Shown: positions 7,264 through 15,616 of the stretch, in pieces
Numbering within the stretch: the first letter of the stretch is position 1
How the letters are laid out: each line of letters opens with the position of its first letter
Position numbers and translations under genes: made by a program
Notes under the pieces: generated by a model
The model's input: only the letters and a program-made list of their open reading frames with translations
Databases searched by the model: none
Told to the model about the DNA's origin: nothing
Assembly (NCBI GenBank): GCA_905233325.1
Contig: CAJODU010000013.1
Location: forward strand, 1-26,171
Length of the DNA: 26,171 nucleotides
Origin: an uncultured Selenomonadaceae bacterium
GTDB taxonomy: Bacteria > Bacillota > Negativicutes > Selenomonadales > Selenomonadaceae
Direction of reading: 5' to 3'

Positions 7264-9366
7264 TCATTGACTATTACTTGGCTTGATATACTTAGAATAA
7301 TAATGGATCACAAGCATTGGAATGATACCGAGAGCCGCACCGAGGGCAAGTCCGTCAACGCCTCTGACGAAGGACATAAATATTGGCGTCCTCATATGTG
7401 CAAATGTCTCCACCATGGAACTCTGCCCTATAGTTGCAACGATAACGAGCAGGAAGAATACAGACTTCGACCAACGTTTAAAGTAACCCATAATTGCAAG
7501 CATGAAGGCAGGGTGACCTATCAACAGCTCTTTGGAGCGCGGACGGGCGTAGAAGAGATTCTCCAAAAATTGACGAAATTGTATCTCCGTACCTGAGACG
7601 GGCATACCGGCGGTATGACCCGATCTTGCAACCATGACGACAACACCGATTGCCGCAACAATAAACACCAGGAACGCCTTCACCTTGACAGGCAATTCCA
7701 AAATCCTGCAAATCTGTTTAAAAGCGTCAACATCTTTGTGAGGAGTATCATCAAAGAGACTGAAACGCTGCAAGAAGGCAATAGAAACGAGAATCAGCGG
7801 CAAAATAAATGTCAGCTTGATACCGCGGAATATCTGAAACTCCAAGAAATATTCAACGTCACTCAATGCACCGGATAGGTAAGCCGCCCCTGCCATGCTC
7901 ATTGCACCTGTGATAAACAGAGCAATCACCGCAAGAAAGATTATCTGTGGCATTGGCGTCGGTTCCAGTACGCGCTGCGGGCGTTCGGAGCCTTTCACTT
8001 TCCTCAATCTCAACTGTTCCTTGAGTCGCATAAACCTGATTGCATCAAGCTGCCAGATGACAGCAAGCGTCGGAAAGAGGTTAGCTGCGGCAAGTGCGGC
8101 AACTATCCTAACTTTCGCTCCAACACCCATCAGAATGGGAACAACCATTAGTAACGTCAACACAACGAACATGGCTAACTGTATCTTAGTATTGCCGTTG
8201 AGACGCTTGGAAATGAGCGAAAGGTAAAGGACAATGGCGGCGGCGATTCCGATCATCACAAGTGCCCGAAGTATCAACGAAGGATAGTAGTCTTGGAAAG
8301 TCGATGCAGTGCCGAATGTGAAGCCCTTGCTCCTGAGCAATTCAGTGGTGTTGGCGAAGTATTTCATATTTGATTCAAAGAGCGTCATACCGGGCAGAGG
8401 CTTGTCGTAGATACGCAGAAGGTTGATTCTGATATTACGTTCCTGATCGGTGGTAGCCCAGCGGTTGACAGCTACCGTAAGCGGCAATTTAGGCTGTTCG
8501 TCCTTAGGTATTGCATAAAGACGAGCACAACGGTCATAACCCAAAGTTTGAGCAAGTGACTCAAGCCCTTCCTGCTTATAGAATTGAAGTTGAACAGCCG
8601 CCTCAATCAAACCGAAATTAATATTCTTCCTTCCCATCTGCTCGGCGGTGAGGCGAATCTCATTAGGATAGCCCAGCACTTCCTGCCCTTCAAAGACAAT
8701 ACCGGTGACAGGATAGCCGTTCATACGATCAAAGACGTTGAGTACATCTTCCGCCGTACATTTCGAGTAGTTGCTGGGTCTCGCAATGATATTAAATCCA
8801 TAGTTCTTGGCGACTTCCATCTCAAAAGTAGGCAGACCGAGCTTCTGCGTCATGAAAGGTGCATATTGAGCCTTGACTTCAAGGATTTCGTTATTGCCGA
8901 AACTGATAGGCTTGACACGATCCGTGCCGATACGCTGGATTAAATCAGCCTTGACTTCAGCATAGACATTCAAGTCATTGGCAACAATGTAAATCTTGTT
9001 GGGATCAATGGTGCCGGTCTCAATAAGCAGACGCCAGTTGAAGTCGGCAAGCGAGCCGGAATAATAGTTGCCTATCAACTCCGAACCCGAAAAGGCAAGC
9101 ACTCTGCCGGAGCGAGTCAACTTCTCTAAAGTCGTTTCATATATGGCAAGCGAAGTGATACCGGCATTCTTGGCGGCTGTCAAAACGGCACCGAACTCCA
9201 TTCCTTCACGTTCGGCAATATTCCAAAGGCTTTCATAATCGACAGCCATTTCAATCTGTGTGTTTTGAGTTTCGACTTGATGACGCTGCCAGGCGATAAT
9301 CAATGCGGCAACCAGACCGACCGCAATCGCCGCAACTAAAACCTTATTGTAAAAGAACTTCTTCAT
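7264..9366 (-). CDS. DUF5693 family polytopic membrane protein
   Basis: A 700-residue protein with one N-terminal membrane anchor (about residues 8-25, VLVAAIAVGLVAALIIAW). A large extracytoplasmic domain of about 325 residues follows, rich in alpha/beta segments (for example TLEKLTRSGRVLAFSGSELIG). The C-terminal half has about nine membrane helices. Its size, layout and position next to csaB match the DUF5693 family of Negativicutes and other Firmicutes. The family's function is not established; linkage to csaB suggests envelope glycan assembly or export, which is inference. ATG 9366 has GAGGA close upstream. It starts 15 bases after the DUF2993 gene and is followed by a 75-base gap before csaB. 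Confidence 0.85.
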   Translation of the reverse strand: MKKFFYNKVLVAAIAVGLVAALIIAWQRHQVETQNTQIEMAVDYESLWNIAEREGMEFGAVLTAAKNAGITSLAIYETTLEKLTRSGRVLAFSGSELIGNYYSGSLADFNWRLLIETGTIDPNKIYIVANDLNVYAEVKADLIQRIGTDRVKPISFGNNEILEVKAQYAPFMTQKLGLPTFEMEVAKNYGFNIIARPSNYSKCTAEDVLNVFDRMNGYPVTGIVFEGQEVLGYPNEIRLTAEQMGRKNINFGLIEAAVQLQFYKQEGLESLAQTLGYDRCARLYAIPKDEQPKLPLTVAVNRWATTDQERNIRINLLRIYDKPLPGMTLFESNMKYFANTTELLRSKGFTFGTASTFQDYYPSLILRALVMIGIAAAIVLYLSLISKRLNGNTKIQLAMFVVLTLLMVVPILMGVGAKVRIVAALAAANLFPTLAVIWQLDAIRFMRLKEQLRLRKVKGSERPQRVLEPTPMPQIIFLAVIALFITGAMSMAGAAYLSGALSDVEYFLEFQIFRGIKLTFILPLILVSIAFLQRFSLFDDTPHKDVDAFKQICRILELPVKVKAFLVFIVAAIGVVVMVARSGHTAGMPVSGTEIQFRQFLENLFYARPRSKELLIGHPAFMLAIMGYFKRWSKSVFFLLVIVATIGQSSMVETFAHMRTPIFMSFVRGVDGLALGAALGIIPMLVIHYYSKYIKPSNSQ

Positions 9367-9381
9367 AATGTCCTCATCATA

Positions 9382-10095
9382 TTAACGCTCAACTTGATGA
9401 TTGCCTCTGACGGCAGTGAGTAGAGCTTTACCTTCCTGCAACTCAACAGTATCAAACTTCAAACCAAGAGGCAGCTTATCAGCAGAGACGATCTTGAGAT
9501 CCCCAAAAAATCTATCAAGCTGGACATGGCGCAGAATTGCATTCTTGACATTGAGCCTCGTCATTCTGAAATACAGATCGCCTTCATCAGCGATAATGAT
9601 TCCGCTGAGTTCCATGTCGGCACTTCTGCCCATGATAGTCACATTTGAGGTGGCATATTCAAGATTGTCAAGCTGACTGACTTTAGCTTGCAAAAACTCT
9701 TTTAGGTTGTCTTGAGTAACAATACCTGTCATTTTGACGCCGCCGATTGACTTGATATAGTCTTCTACTGTCTTGTGCTTGCCGGTCTCGTCGACTTTAT
9801 CAGCGAAGAGCAGAGCCGGCATATTTACTTTGACATTTTGGGCGTCAAGCGTAAGGTCGGAAGTGTTAAGATCACCTATACGACCATTCTTGACTTGCCC
9901 GTGAATCTTATCGACTGTTCCTGCGGCAATCATAAAACGCGGTGAAGAATCCACTGACAGATCAACCTGCTGCGAGTAGGTGAGTTGAGCAATCTTCTGC
10001 GTGAGCATTGTATTTAAAGTCTGCGGAAGGATTATTTCCGTCAAACCGAAAAGAATGAGGAAGAGTATTCCTATAACAATCAAGAATCTCCGCAC
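9382..10095 (-). CDS. DUF2993 / LmeA-like phospholipid-binding exported protein
   Basis: A protein of about 237 residues with an N-terminal hydrophobic helix (FLIVIGILFLILFGL) that should export or anchor it. A beta-rich domain with repeated DLTLDAQNVKVNMPAL-like strands follows, typical of DUF2993. The mycobacterial member LmeA binds phospholipids in the periplasm. For the start, GTG 10104 overlaps the prfB stop but the only SD (AGAAGG, 10104-10109) abuts it. GTG 10095, with that SD 8 bases upstream, is the better choice, and the hydrophobic helix begins right after it. Tight coupling to prfB and to the DUF5693 gene suggests one transcript. Confidence 0.82.
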   Translation of the reverse strand: MRRFLIVIGILFLILFGLTEIILPQTLNTMLTQKIAQLTYSQQVDLSVDSSPRFMIAAGTVDKIHGQVKNGRIGDLNTSDLTLDAQNVKVNMPALLFADKVDETGKHKTVEDYIKSIGGVKMTGIVTQDNLKEFLQAKVSQLDNLEYATSNVTIMGRSADMELSGIIIADEGDLYFRMTRLNVKNAILRHVQLDRFFGDLKIVSADKLPLGLKFDTVELQEGKALLTAVRGNHQVER

Positions 10096-10100
10096 ATCAT

Positions 10101-11208
10101 TCACCTTCTCGCATTAGACTTATTCACAAGGAAAGCACGTATAAAATTGTCCAAACTGCCGTCCATAACCGCTTGAATGTTGCCTGTTTCTTCATTTGTA
10201 CGCAGATCTTTAACCAGAGTGTACGGCTGGAAAACATAGGAGCGAATCTGACTGCCCCACTCAATCTTCATTCTGTCGCCTTCCAGCTTGGCGATCTCCT
10301 CTTCCTTCTTCTCCAGTTCCAGCTCAAAGAGCTTGGCACGGAGCATTTTAAGGCACTGTTCCTTATTTTGAAGTTGGGAACGCTCATTTTGACATTGAAC
10401 GACTATACCTGTCGGGATATGTGTCATGCGGACGGCGGAGCTTGTCTTATTGATGTGCTGACCGCCGGCACCGCTTGCACGGTAGGTATCGACGCGAACA
10501 TCAGCCATATTGATCGGCACCTCCACGGCGTCGTCAATCTCCGGCATAACATCACAGGCACAGAAGGAAGTATGACGCCTTGCATTGCTGTCAAAGGGCG
10601 ATATTCTGACAAGACGGTGAACGCCCTTCTCACTCTTGAGGAATCCGTAAGCGTTGTGGCCTTTGATAAAGAGCGAAACAGACTTGACACCCGCCTCGTC
10701 ACCTGGGAGAATATCGGCAGTCTCAACATTAAAGCCGTGACGCTCGGACCAGCGAGTATACATTCTGAGGAGCATTTGAGTCCAATCCTGCGCTTCAGTC
10801 CCGCCGGCACCTGCATGAAGGGTTAATATGGCATTGTTGGCGTCGTATGGTTCGCTGAGGAGGATCTCAAGCTGAAGTGCCTCAATCCCGTCTTTGATAT
10901 TGCTGATTTCGGTTTTGATATCTGCCTCAAGAGATTGATCGCCCTCGTCAATGGCAAGATCGTAAAGAGTTTGGGCGTCCTCGTGTTTACTGACAAGAGA
11001 CTTATAAGCCTCCACGCCGCTCTTGAGATCGTTGAGTTCTTGAGTAATTTTCTGTGCTGCGTCGGGATCGTCCCAAAAAGTAGGAGCACCCATCTTGTAC
11101 TCAAGTTCTGCTATTTTGTCCTGCTTGTTGGCAACGTCAAAGTGAATTCCCCATTTCGTTGAGCTTGTCGCGCAGGGCGTTGAGTTCTATTTTCAAATCT
11201 TCAAGCAT
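10101..11208 (-). CDS. prfB: Peptide chain release factor 2, made by +1 programmed frameshift
   Basis: RF2 recognises UGA and UAA stop codons and triggers peptide release. The gene has two overlapping frames. ORF1 runs from ATG 11208 for 23 codons to CTT (11142-11140), followed by an in-frame TGA (11139-11137). Skipping one base puts GAC in frame, and translation continues to 10101. The full product is 368 residues, the usual RF2 length. The anticodon-like SPF tripeptide (RISPFDSNARR) marks RF2 rather than RF1, and the catalytic GGQ is at 248-250 within RASGAGGQHINKTSSAVR. An AT-rich leader with GGAAGTGAT precedes ATG 11208. The stop overlaps or nearly abuts the DUF2993 start. Confidence 0.97.
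11136..11152 (-). promoter_or_regulatory. prfB programmed +1 frameshift site
   Basis: On the minus strand, GGGG (11152-11149) is followed by AATTCA and then the slippery CTTTGAC (11142-11136). The P-site CTT codon before TGA-C is the canonical autoregulatory signal: low RF2 makes the ribosome pause at TGA and slip forward. The SD-like G-run is separated from CTT by 6 bases, not the 3 of the well-studied E. coli site. Confidence 0.93.
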
Positions 11209-11238
11209 ATCATCACTTCCTAAATATATTAATCTATC

Positions 11239-11991
11239 TTATCTAAAAGTAACATTCCCATTCCAATCGACGGATTTAATCAATTCTATCTTAATAAAGA
11301 GCAAATTCTCACCGCTGATGTCCATGTAAAAATTGTGCCTTGATACAGCCTTAAAGAAGGCATTGGAGCAACCGATCTTCATTCTGTCATGAAGTTCAAT
11401 AACCATAACCTTGACCTTTGGCAGCCACTCATCAGGCTTGGCAATATCATCAAAGACCTCTCGTTCGGCACCCTCAATATCAATTTTAAGGAGATCTATT
11501 TCATCAAAGCCGGAATCAGCAAGAAGTTTAGCAATGGTTGTGGTTTTGAGGGCTTCGGGATCATCGGCGGTGGTGTCCTCCGTCATGAAGGCAAGAGTAT
11601 TACCGGGTACATCCGGCAATATTTTTATATAACCCTCATTATACCAGATCGCCGAATTGAGGCAGGTGACATTGTCGAAGAAATGAGTGTTATAAGTCAA
11701 CATTTTGAAGTTCAACGGCTCCGGCTCAACGGCAATGATTTTAGCCTGCGGGTATTTATTGGCGAAATAGGCAACACTGTAACCGACGTTGGCACCACAG
11801 TCCAAAATCAGTTGAGGATTGAAGTTTTCTATTTTGAAGTTATATTCCTGCACATTGAATATCTTGTTGAGCAGCCACTTGTCGGAAGTATTGGGTCTGA
11901 AGGCAAGCGGAACCTTCATATTTGAGATATTAGCCATGTTGAATATCTGCTGACTTTTGATTTTTTCCATGACTTCTTGATCTGATTCCAT
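11239..11991 (-). CDS. FkbM family SAM-dependent methyltransferase
   Basis: A 250-residue protein with a class I methyltransferase fold. The SAM-binding motif I is LILDCGANVGYSVAYFA (about residues 62-78), followed by the acidic strand end IIAVEPEPLNF. The FkbM-type central block is DLLKIDIEGAEREVFDD, with MVIELHD after it. FkbM proteins O-methylate sugars or polyketides and often act on surface glycans; the substrate here cannot be told. No membrane or signal sequence is seen. It starts 20 bases after the Rpn nuclease gene with only a weak SD (GAG, 7 bases before ATG). With that gene it interrupts the expected secA-prfB adjacency. Confidence 0.9.
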   Translation of the reverse strand: MESDQEVMEKIKSQQIFNMANISNMKVPLAFRPNTSDKWLLNKIFNVQEYNFKIENFNPQLILDCGANVGYSVAYFANKYPQAKIIAVEPEPLNFKMLTYNTHFFDNVTCLNSAIWYNEGYIKILPDVPGNTLAFMTEDTTADDPEALKTTTIAKLLADSGFDEIDLLKIDIEGAEREVFDDIAKPDEWLPKVKVMVIELHDRMKIGCSNAFFKAVSRHNFYMDISGENLLFIKIELIKSVDWNGNVTFR

Positions 11992-12011
11992 TATTTCACT
12001 CTTTCCACAAT

Positions 12012-12218
12012 CTACTGAATTAATCCTTGCTCTTTTGCAATCTTTGTAACTTGTTCCATTGACAATTCAGAGTACCTGGATATAGTCTCAAACGGTACGT
12101 TATCTTTTAGCATTTTAACTGCAATATCATTCAGTGAATCTAAACGACCGCGTTCCATGCCGCGTTCAATACCGCGTTCAATACCTTTTTCATAGATTTC
12201 TCTTTCAATCGAAGTCAT
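12012..12218 (-). CDS. Predicted internal-start small protein of the Rpn gene (RpnS-like antitoxin)
   Basis: An in-frame ATG at 12218 inside the nuclease gene is preceded by AAAGGAGGG (12237-12229 on the minus strand). The GGAGG core lies 11 bases from the ATG. This is among the strongest SD sequences in the window, and it sits within coding sequence. Translation from here gives 68 residues: the IERG-type repeat helix plus the C-terminal domain, without the nuclease. The Rpn literature describes exactly this arrangement, where the small C-terminal protein binds and blocks the full-length toxin. The homology and layout are seen in the sequence; expression and antitoxin action are inferred. Confidence 0.62.
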   Translation of the reverse strand: MTSIEREIYEKGIERGIERGMERGRLDSLNDIAVKMLKDNVPFETISRYSELSMEQVTKIAKEQGLIQ

Positions 12219-12836
12219 GATACTAACACCCTCCTTTGATTCTTTGAGATATGACATTCTGTCAGCAAGAATTTTATAGTTGATCTTATCCGGTGAAATA
12301 CAAAAGAAATCCTGCATTAAACGTCCAAGAGCTGTGTCATCACGACTAGCACCATTGACATAAATTATATGAGTGCCGTCATTAAAGTTTTCGTCAATTT
12401 CTTCTATCTTTCGCCTTATATGATAAATCGGCTTATTCCTTTTCAAGAAGTCGTTTTCGGTTATGAAAATAACATAAGTTTCAGGTAGTTCACTGTATTG
12501 TTTGCCGGCACGCAGACTGTTGACATCTAACATTGAACTGTTGTATCTTGCTCTGCGAGGAACTGCACCATTGTCATCGCGTTGAATTTCTATATCATAG
12601 ACTTTGCCGTTTGCCGTCGCCATTACATCAAAACGAACGCCGTGACTGAGAACATTAGGGATAGTATATTGAGTAGTAACTTTTTCAACCTTCAGTTCAT
12701 CATCATTTAAAATGATTTGCAATATGAGCTCAACACATTCAATATTGTTATTTAGTGCCACATTGAACATAGAGTCGTCAATCAATCTTAATTGCTTTAT
12801 TTTTTCGAGTATGAACTCTTCATCTGTTTGTCTCAT
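12012..12836 (-). CDS. Rpn family PD-(D/E)XK nuclease / putative transposase (RpnL-like)
   Basis: A 274-residue member of the Rpn/PDDEXK_2 family. The nuclease core has GVRFDVMA (catalytic Asp strand) and VYDIEIQ (the E-x-Q variant of ExK) around residues 70-90. Family blocks RRARYNSSMLD, LPETYVIFITENDF, PIYHIRRKIEE and GTHIIYVNGA follow. The C-terminal region has a helical four-residue repeat (IERG IERG MERG) and a small helical end domain. Rpn proteins are DNA endonucleases; some are toxic antiphage proteins restrained by a separately translated C-terminal fragment. ATG 12836 is 9 bases after the secA stop and has no convincing SD, so translation may depend on coupling to secA. It appears intact. 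Confidence 0.92.
   Translation of the reverse strand: MRQTDEEFILEKIKQLRLIDDSMFNVALNNNIECVELILQIILNDDELKVEKVTTQYTIPNVLSHGVRFDVMATANGKVYDIEIQRDDNGAVPRRARYNSSMLDVNSLRAGKQYSELPETYVIFITENDFLKRNKPIYHIRRKIEEIDENFNDGTHIIYVNGASRDDTALGRLMQDFFCISPDKINYKILADRMSYLKESKEGVSIMTSIEREIYEKGIERGIERGMERGRLDSLNDIAVKMLKDNVPFETISRYSELSMEQVTKIAKEQGLIQ
12148..12195 (-). repeat. 12-bp tandem repeat in the Rpn gene (four-residue protein repeat)
   Basis: On the plus strand, CCGCGTTCAATA is repeated with period 12: 12148-12159 (two changes), 12160-12171 and 12172-12183 (identical to each other), and a decayed fourth copy at 12184-12195. It encodes IERG/MERG units on the minus strand. The period keeps the reading frame, so gain or loss of copies would change helix length without truncation. 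Confidence 0.9.
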
Positions 12837-12845
12837 ATTAATCCA

Positions 12846-15380
12846 TCATTTCTTGCGACCGCAGCAGTTTTTGTACTTCTTTCCACTACCGCAGGGACAG
12901 GGATCATTCCTGCCGACTTTGGAACCGTCAGGATTCTTCGGCGGTGACTTCCTGGCCTCTGCTGAAGAGACTTCATTGCCGTGTGAGGCCTGTGCATTCT
13001 GCAGACGATCTTGCAACTGTTCCTCTTCCTTTTGGACAATGGCAACATGATACATCAATGAGGCTATCTCATCTTGAATGGCAGCCTCCATCTCTTCAAA
13101 CATCGCCAAGGCCTCAATCTTGTATTCAGTCAAAGGATTACGCTGTCCGTATGCTCTGAGATTGATGCCTTCACGCAGCATGTCCATATGGTCGAGATGT
13201 TCCATCCACTTGTTATCCACGACACGCAACATTATAACCTTTTCAAGTTCGCGCATTGTCGGTGCACCAAACATCTCCTCACGAGACTTGTAAGCCTCTT
13301 CAGCAACACCTTCCAACTCTTCTTTGAGTTCATCACGACTGAGATTAGACAACTCTTCAACTTTCAGACGGCCAACAGGAGCATAGATTTTTTCGGCGTC
13401 CTTGACGAGTTCATCAAGCTGCCACTCTTCGGGATAGAGTTTTTCATTAGCATACTGATTCATCTCTTGCTTGATGATGTGATTGACCATTCCGATTATA
13501 TTCTCGCGGAGATTTTCACCCTTGAGTATCTTCTTGCGCTCGCCGTACATAATCTCACGTTGCTGATTCATAACATCATCATATTCAAGGACGTGCTTTC
13601 TGATGTCGAAGTTGCGTGCCTCAACTTTCTTTTGAGCATGCTCAATGGACTTGGTGATAAGTGAGTGTTCAATAGGCTCGTCCTCTTCCATGCCCAGCTT
13701 GTCCATAATCTTGGCAATATTGTCTGAGGCGAAGAGGCGCATTAAATCATCTTCAAGTGACAGGTAAAACCTCGACTCACCAGGGTCGCCTTGACGGCCT
13801 GAACGCCCGCGAAGCTGATTGTCAATACGTCTGGATTCATGACGCTCTGTACCTATGATGAAAAGACCGCCAAGCTCCGGCACACCGTCTCCGAGTTTAA
13901 TATCAGTGCCGCGACCTGCCATATTAGTGGCTATTGTGACGGCATCACGCTGACCGGCATCTGCGACAATCTCTGCCTCTTTCTCGTGGAACTTTGCATT
14001 GAGGACATTGTGAGGGATACCGCGTTTCTTGAGGATTGTGCTGAGTTCCTCCGATTGAGTGATTGATGTGGTGCCGATCAGGATAGGCTGACCTTTTGCA
14101 TGAATTTCTTCGACAGTCTGTGCGACGGCTTTATACTTGGCACGTTTGTTTTTGTAAATAACGTCGGGGTGATCGACACGCTGGACAGTTTTATTTGTCG
14201 GCACAACGATAACAGGCAGATTGTAGATTTTGATGAACTCGTCTTCCTCTGTCTTTGCAGTGCCTGTCATTCCGGCAAGTTTGTCGTACATTCTGAAGTA
14301 GTTCTGGAATGTGATAGTAGCGAGCGTTTGGGATTCACGCTGGATTCTGACGCCCTCTTTTGCCTCAATGGCTTGGTGGAGACCGTCAGAATAGCGTCGG
14401 CCATTCATCAAGCGACCGGTGAACTCATCAACGATAATGATCTCATCATCACGGACGACGTAATCAATATCGCGTTTCATGATAGCCTTAGCACGGAGGG
14501 CAGCATTGAAACAGTGAGACAATTCTATATTCTCCGGCGCGTAGAGATTTTGTATATTGAGGAACTTTTCAACTTTGGTGATACTTTCATCTTTCGGAGC
14601 GACGGTTTTCTGTTTCTCGTCGACAGTATAATCAACGCCTTCCTTGAGGTTGGCAACGGCTCTTGCCATAACGGCGTACATTTCGGTGGACTTGGCACCG
14701 GGACCGGAGATTATCAGCGGCGTTCTTGCCTCGTCAATGAGAATTGAGTCAACCTCGTCGACAATAGCGTAATGAAGAGGACGCTGCACCATTTGATCTT
14801 CATGAATGACCATATTGTCACGCAGATAATCAAAACCAAATTCATTGTTAGTGCCGAAAGTCACATCACGGCTGTAGGCGAATTTTCTCTCAGGGAAGTC
14901 TAAATCATGAATAATCAAACCAACCGACAAGCCCAAAAAATTATAGAGCTGACCCATCCATTCGGAGTCACGGCGGGCAAGGTAATCGTTGACGGTAACC
15001 ATGTGGACGCCTTTGCCCTGGAGGGCGTTGAGATAAACCGGCAGAGTTGCAACCAGCGTCTTGCCTTCGCCGGTCTTCATTTCAGCAATCCTGCCTTCAT
15101 GCAGACACATTCCGCCAATTAACTGAACATCAAAGTGACGCATACCCAACACCCTGCGAGACGCCTCACGAGTGACGGCAAAAGCCTCAGGGAGAATATC
15201 GTCCAAGGTCTCACCGTTCTCCAAGCGTTCCTTAAATTTATCAGTGTAACCTGCAAGTTTAGCATCAGTCAAGCCCTGCATGGAGGACTCAAGCCCATTG
15301 ATTTTATCTACAACCTTTAAATATCGCTTTATTTCTTTTTCGTTATTGTCACCCAAAAATCGTTTCAAAAAACCAAACAA
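12846..15380 (-). CDS. secA: Preprotein translocase ATPase SecA
   Basis: An 844-residue SecA, the ATPase that drives proteins through SecYEG. Visible features are MRHFDVQLIGGM, Walker A in AEMKTGEGKTLVATLP, the DEAD-like VDEVDSILIDEARTPLIISGP, MTGTAKTEEDEF, NMAGRGTDIKLG, and QLRGRSGRQGDPGESRF. The C-terminal SEC-C zinc motif CPCGSGKKYKNCC is also present, used for SecB or ribosome contact in other species. Start is TTG 15380 (MFGFLKRFLG), with GGAG at 15392-15395 and 11 bases of spacing; no upstream ATG fits. It is divergent from hfq and has its own promoter. It heads the long minus-strand run. Confidence 0.98.
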   Translation of the reverse strand: MFGFLKRFLGDNNEKEIKRYLKVVDKINGLESSMQGLTDAKLAGYTDKFKERLENGETLDDILPEAFAVTREASRRVLGMRHFDVQLIGGMCLHEGRIAEMKTGEGKTLVATLPVYLNALQGKGVHMVTVNDYLARRDSEWMGQLYNFLGLSVGLIIHDLDFPERKFAYSRDVTFGTNNEFGFDYLRDNMVIHEDQMVQRPLHYAIVDEVDSILIDEARTPLIISGPGAKSTEMYAVMARAVANLKEGVDYTVDEKQKTVAPKDESITKVEKFLNIQNLYAPENIELSHCFNAALRAKAIMKRDIDYVVRDDEIIIVDEFTGRLMNGRRYSDGLHQAIEAKEGVRIQRESQTLATITFQNYFRMYDKLAGMTGTAKTEEDEFIKIYNLPVIVVPTNKTVQRVDHPDVIYKNKRAKYKAVAQTVEEIHAKGQPILIGTTSITQSEELSTILKKRGIPHNVLNAKFHEKEAEIVADAGQRDAVTIATNMAGRGTDIKLGDGVPELGGLFIIGTERHESRRIDNQLRGRSGRQGDPGESRFYLSLEDDLMRLFASDNIAKIMDKLGMEEDEPIEHSLITKSIEHAQKKVEARNFDIRKHVLEYDDVMNQQREIMYGERKKILKGENLRENIIGMVNHIIKQEMNQYANEKLYPEEWQLDELVKDAEKIYAPVGRLKVEELSNLSRDELKEELEGVAEEAYKSREEMFGAPTMRELEKVIMLRVVDNKWMEHLDHMDMLREGINLRAYGQRNPLTEYKIEALAMFEEMEAAIQDEIASLMYHVAIVQKEEEQLQDRLQNAQASHGNEVSSAEARKSPPKNPDGSKVGRNDPCPCGSGKKYKNCCGRKK

Positions 15381-15413
15381 GTATTATCACGCTCCAATAA
15401 ATTATGTATTCTC

Positions 15414-15442
15414 ATTTTACCAGAGAAATAGCCATAAGTCAA
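15414..15442 (-). promoter_or_regulatory. Predicted sigma-A promoter of secA
   Basis: Read on the minus strand: TTGACT (15442-15437), a 17-base spacer, and TAAAAT (15419-15414). Both boxes are close to consensus, and the transcript would start about 25-30 bases before the TTG start of secA. Confidence 0.72.
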
Positions 15443-15517
15443 AACTTTTTATTAATGAATCACAAAATTAAAGATATTCCCCCATTATCATTGATTTTAG
15501 TGATTGCAAGAATAGGG

Positions 15518-15546
15518 TTGACAATTTTACTTGAAGAATGTAAAAT
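15518..15546 (+). promoter_or_regulatory. Predicted sigma-A promoter of hfq-dut
   Basis: TTGACA (15518-15523), a 17-base spacer, and TAAAAT (15541-15546). This is a perfect -35 and near-perfect -10 at ideal spacing. Transcription from about 15553 would leave a leader of about 64 bases before hfq. It is divergent from the secA promoter about 75 bases away. Confidence 0.8.
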
Positions 15547-15564
15547 AGCGGTTAGACTAAAGAG

Positions 15565-15616
15565 AAAGGAGAAAGCTGTCCGATTTTTTTCAATTCAGGG
15601 TAGACAGCTAATTATT
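15565..15616 (+). promoter_or_regulatory. hfq leader: distant SD and hairpin between SD and start codon
   Basis: AAAGGAG (15565-15571) is the only good SD in the leader, but it is 45 bases from ATG 15617. Between them, AGCTGTC (15574-15580) and GACAGCT (15603-15609) form a perfect 7-bp stem with a 22-base loop. With the hairpin folded, the SD is only 2+7=9 bases from the ATG. Nothing nearer than a weak AGGG (15597-15600, inside the loop) could serve as SD. Structure and use are inferred. Confidence 0.55.

Noticed and set aside
11137..11139. Apparent nonsense mutation near the 5' end of prfB
   Set aside because: The in-frame TGA within CTTTGAC is the programmed frameshift site, and the +1 frame continues into complete RF2.
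15404..15616. A 71-residue N-terminal extension of Hfq in the same open frame
   Set aside because: This stretch holds the secA and hfq promoters (both close to consensus), shows no protein family, and Hfq proteins begin at the NLQDFFLN helix.
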